A stretch of 64,000 bases of DNA from Aurantibrevibacter litoralis (GTDB lineage: Bacteria; Bacteroidota; Bacteroidia; Flavobacteriales; Flavobacteriaceae), in assembly GCF_034651555.1 (NCBI RefSeq), contig NZ_JAYEEQ010000007.1:62001-126000 (forward strand). The letters run 5' to 3'. The notes under the pieces were generated by a model. The model made no database searches and was not told where the DNA came from. It saw nothing but the letters and a program-made list of their open reading frames with translations. The position numbers and the translations under genes are program-made. Shown here one piece after another: positions 62,718 to 64,000 of the stretch (positions within the stretch are counted from its first letter, which is position 1; every line of letters begins with the position of its first letter).

Positions 62718-63269
62718 ATGATACCTCAGTCCATGGCACACATTCTTGCTTTTGCCGGAAGTAATTCTTTAACTTCCATAAACTATAAACTGTTAAAATT
62801 CACTACAACGTTACTTCAGCCACATCAGGTAAAACGTAAAGATATGGCTCAATTTTCGGTGCCTATGTACAGTGCAGATGTCGAAAAAAATGAGGGTTTT
62901 CCTGAGGTTATTGTTGCTCTTAAAGAGGATATTACAGCCGCTAGTGCTTTGGTACTTTCTGTAAATGAGCACAATGGAAATCCGTCGGCCTATTTTAAAA
63001 ATGTAGTGGATTGGCTTTCGAGATTAGATAAAAATTTCTTGGAGGGAAAACCGATTTTTTTAATGGCCACTTCTCCCGGAAAACAAGGAGGGTCCAATGC
63101 TTTGGAAGTCGCAAAAAAGATGTTAACCCATTTTGGCGCACGAATTGTTACCACTTTTTCATTACCTTCCTTTAACACCAATTTTGACCCCGATAAAGGC
63201 ATTATAGATCGTACATTAGCACATGAGCACAAAAGAGGGGTAGCCCTATTTCTTACAAATATAACATAG
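62718..63269 (+). CDS. NADPH-dependent FMN reductase family protein
   Basis: A 183-residue flavodoxin-fold reductase: HILAFAGSNSLTSINYKLL (phosphate-binding loop), SALVLSVNEHNGNPSAYFKN (FMN loop), FLEGKPIFLMATSPGKQGGS. The start at 62718 (MIPQS) or at 62733 (MAHIL) is uncertain; the second puts the fold start at residue 1, as in most homologues. The family reduces FMN, quinones or azo dyes with NAD(P)H. It lies 4 nt before the pabB-like start. Confidence 0.88.
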   Translation: MIPQSMAHILAFAGSNSLTSINYKLLKFTTTLLQPHQVKRKDMAQFSVPMYSADVEKNEGFPEVIVALKEDITAASALVLSVNEHNGNPSAYFKNVVDWLSRLDKNFLEGKPIFLMATSPGKQGGSNALEVAKKMLTHFGARIVTTFSLPSFNTNFDPDKGIIDRTLAHEHKRGVALFLTNIT

Positions 63270-63273
63270 TGGT

Positions 63274-64000
63274 TTGCGGGTTATTGGTTCCTTTGCGGTA
63301 GATGATATTGATAAGTTTAAACAGCAATTGCTACGCTGGAGTACGCAATTTACCCATGTAGTTTGGTTAGATAGTAACAGCCATAAAGACAACTATAGTT
63401 CGTTTGATGCCCTTTTAGCTGCCGATGCCGAGAGCTATAGTTTGGCAGAAGCGCAAGGTGGATTTACCCAGCTAGAGGCCTACAAAAATAGGGTCAACGA
63501 TTGGATTTTTGGCTATCTCACCTATGATCTTAAAAATGATTTGGAAGCACTTACTTCAAAAAATTTCGACGGTCTTCAATTTCCGAGCCTCTGCTTTTTT
63601 CAGCCCAAACGACTTATACTTCTAAAAGGGAATACGGTTATTTTTCAGTATTTGAAAGACGATACAATAGAGATAGTACGGGATTTTAAAGCTATTTGTG
63701 GTATCGAGGTTATGGATACCCAACCAAACAAGAAAAAACAACCTGCGAAGGCCATTAAAATTAAGCTGAGAATTTTTAAAGAGGAGTACTTTAAAAGAGT
63801 AGAAAAAATTCTTGCTCATATTCATAGAGGCGATATTTATGAGCTTACCTTTTGCCAAGAATTTTATGCCGAGAATACGGCAATAGATCCTTTGAAAACA
63901 TTTAAAAAATTAAACGCCATTTCCCAGACACCTATGGCGAGTTATGTAAAAATAAATCAGCATTTTGTGCTTTGTGCTTCACCGGAGCGGTATTTAAAAA
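63274..64000 (+). CDS. pabB: Aminodeoxychorismate synthase component I-like, 5' part (cut by window end)
   Basis: An open frame runs to the window end. After a TAA at 63262-63264 the first usable codon is TTG at 63274, giving MRVIGSFAVDDIDKFKQQLL; no ATG lies near the expected start. Then come WIFGYLTYDLKNDLEALTS, LAHIHRGDIYELTFCQEFYA and the last visible CASPERYLK, all typical of the anthranilate synthase I/PabB chorismate-binding family. Flavobacterial PabB is the best match. It makes 4-amino-4-deoxychorismate from chorismate and ammonia for folate. TTG as start is inferred. Confidence 0.85.
   Translation, partial: MRVIGSFAVDDIDKFKQQLLRWSTQFTHVVWLDSNSHKDNYSSFDALLAADAESYSLAEAQGGFTQLEAYKNRVNDWIFGYLTYDLKNDLEALTSKNFDGLQFPSLCFFQPKRLILLKGNTVIFQYLKDDTIEIVRDFKAICGIEVMDTQPNKKKQPAKAIKIKLRIFKEEYFKRVEKILAHIHRGDIYELTFCQEFYAENTAIDPLKTFKKLNAISQTPMASYVKINQHFVLCASPERYLK

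Noticed and set aside
63622..63858. 78-codon minus-strand frame
   Set aside because: It is antisense to the well-supported pabB-like gene.

Overview
The window looks like chromosome from a flavobacterium (phylum Bacteroidota, probably Flavobacteriaceae). The evidence is a secreted subtilase with a C-terminal type IX secretion (T9SS) sorting domain, many Bacteroidota-type lipoproteins, head-GIN/PspC/PadR and DUF6090 genes, Y_Y_Y-type sensor kinases, moderate-to-low GC, and almost no Shine-Dalgarno motifs. No rRNA, tRNA, CRISPR array or prophage was recognised.

1-14.5 kb is mostly housekeeping: the 3' end of trxB, a lipocalin-like protein, a BioF-like PLP enzyme overlapping a dipeptide epimerase, a PadR-PspC-head GIN operon with a DUF4870 gene upstream, a DUF4442 gene, an outer-membrane-like protein with a small upstream partner, AIM24, DUF2461, nudK, a PBP4-type D-Ala-D-Ala carboxypeptidase, and oxyR with both redox cysteines.

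14.9-22.5 kb (+ strand) is a compact four-gene unit: a 1456-residue T9SS subtilase-like protein, a TPR/transmembrane class III nucleotide cyclase, a three-helix membrane protein resembling the Pycsar effector PycTM (DUF5706), and an HD-domain phosphohydrolase. 22.8-33 kb (- strand) holds lipoproteins and hydrolases: GH43, PaiB, DUF3179, endonuclease/exonuclease/phosphatase, S9 peptidase, NIPSNAP and two paralogous amidohydrolases.

33.0-49.7 kb (- strand) is a large signalling cluster. In transcription order it has a 1765-residue kinase with seven repeated sensor modules, a propeller/Y_Y_Y kinase, a decayed kinase fragment, a third kinase, a lone receiver, a receiver-cyclase fusion, and a second PycTM-like protein. 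A cyclase and a PycTM-like protein are therefore paired twice, once behind TPR repeats and once behind a two-component relay. A RAYT transposase and about 1.8 kb of palindromic repeats split the second cluster.

49.9-55.8 kb contains DUF6090 membrane-protein genes, at least nine truncated DUF6090 starts, a second RAYT gene, and six 148-bp nested inverted repeats. Most of these repeats lie 16 nt upstream of a DUF6090 start codon (17 nt in one case). The second RAYT gene lies inside an expanded copy of the same repeat, so it looks like the parent of the short copies.

56.0-64 kb holds a TPR lipoprotein, a secreted M14 carboxypeptidase, a TetR regulator with a carboxymuconolactone decarboxylase-family gene, an acyltransferase-type membrane protein, an FMN reductase and the 5' part of a pabB-like gene.
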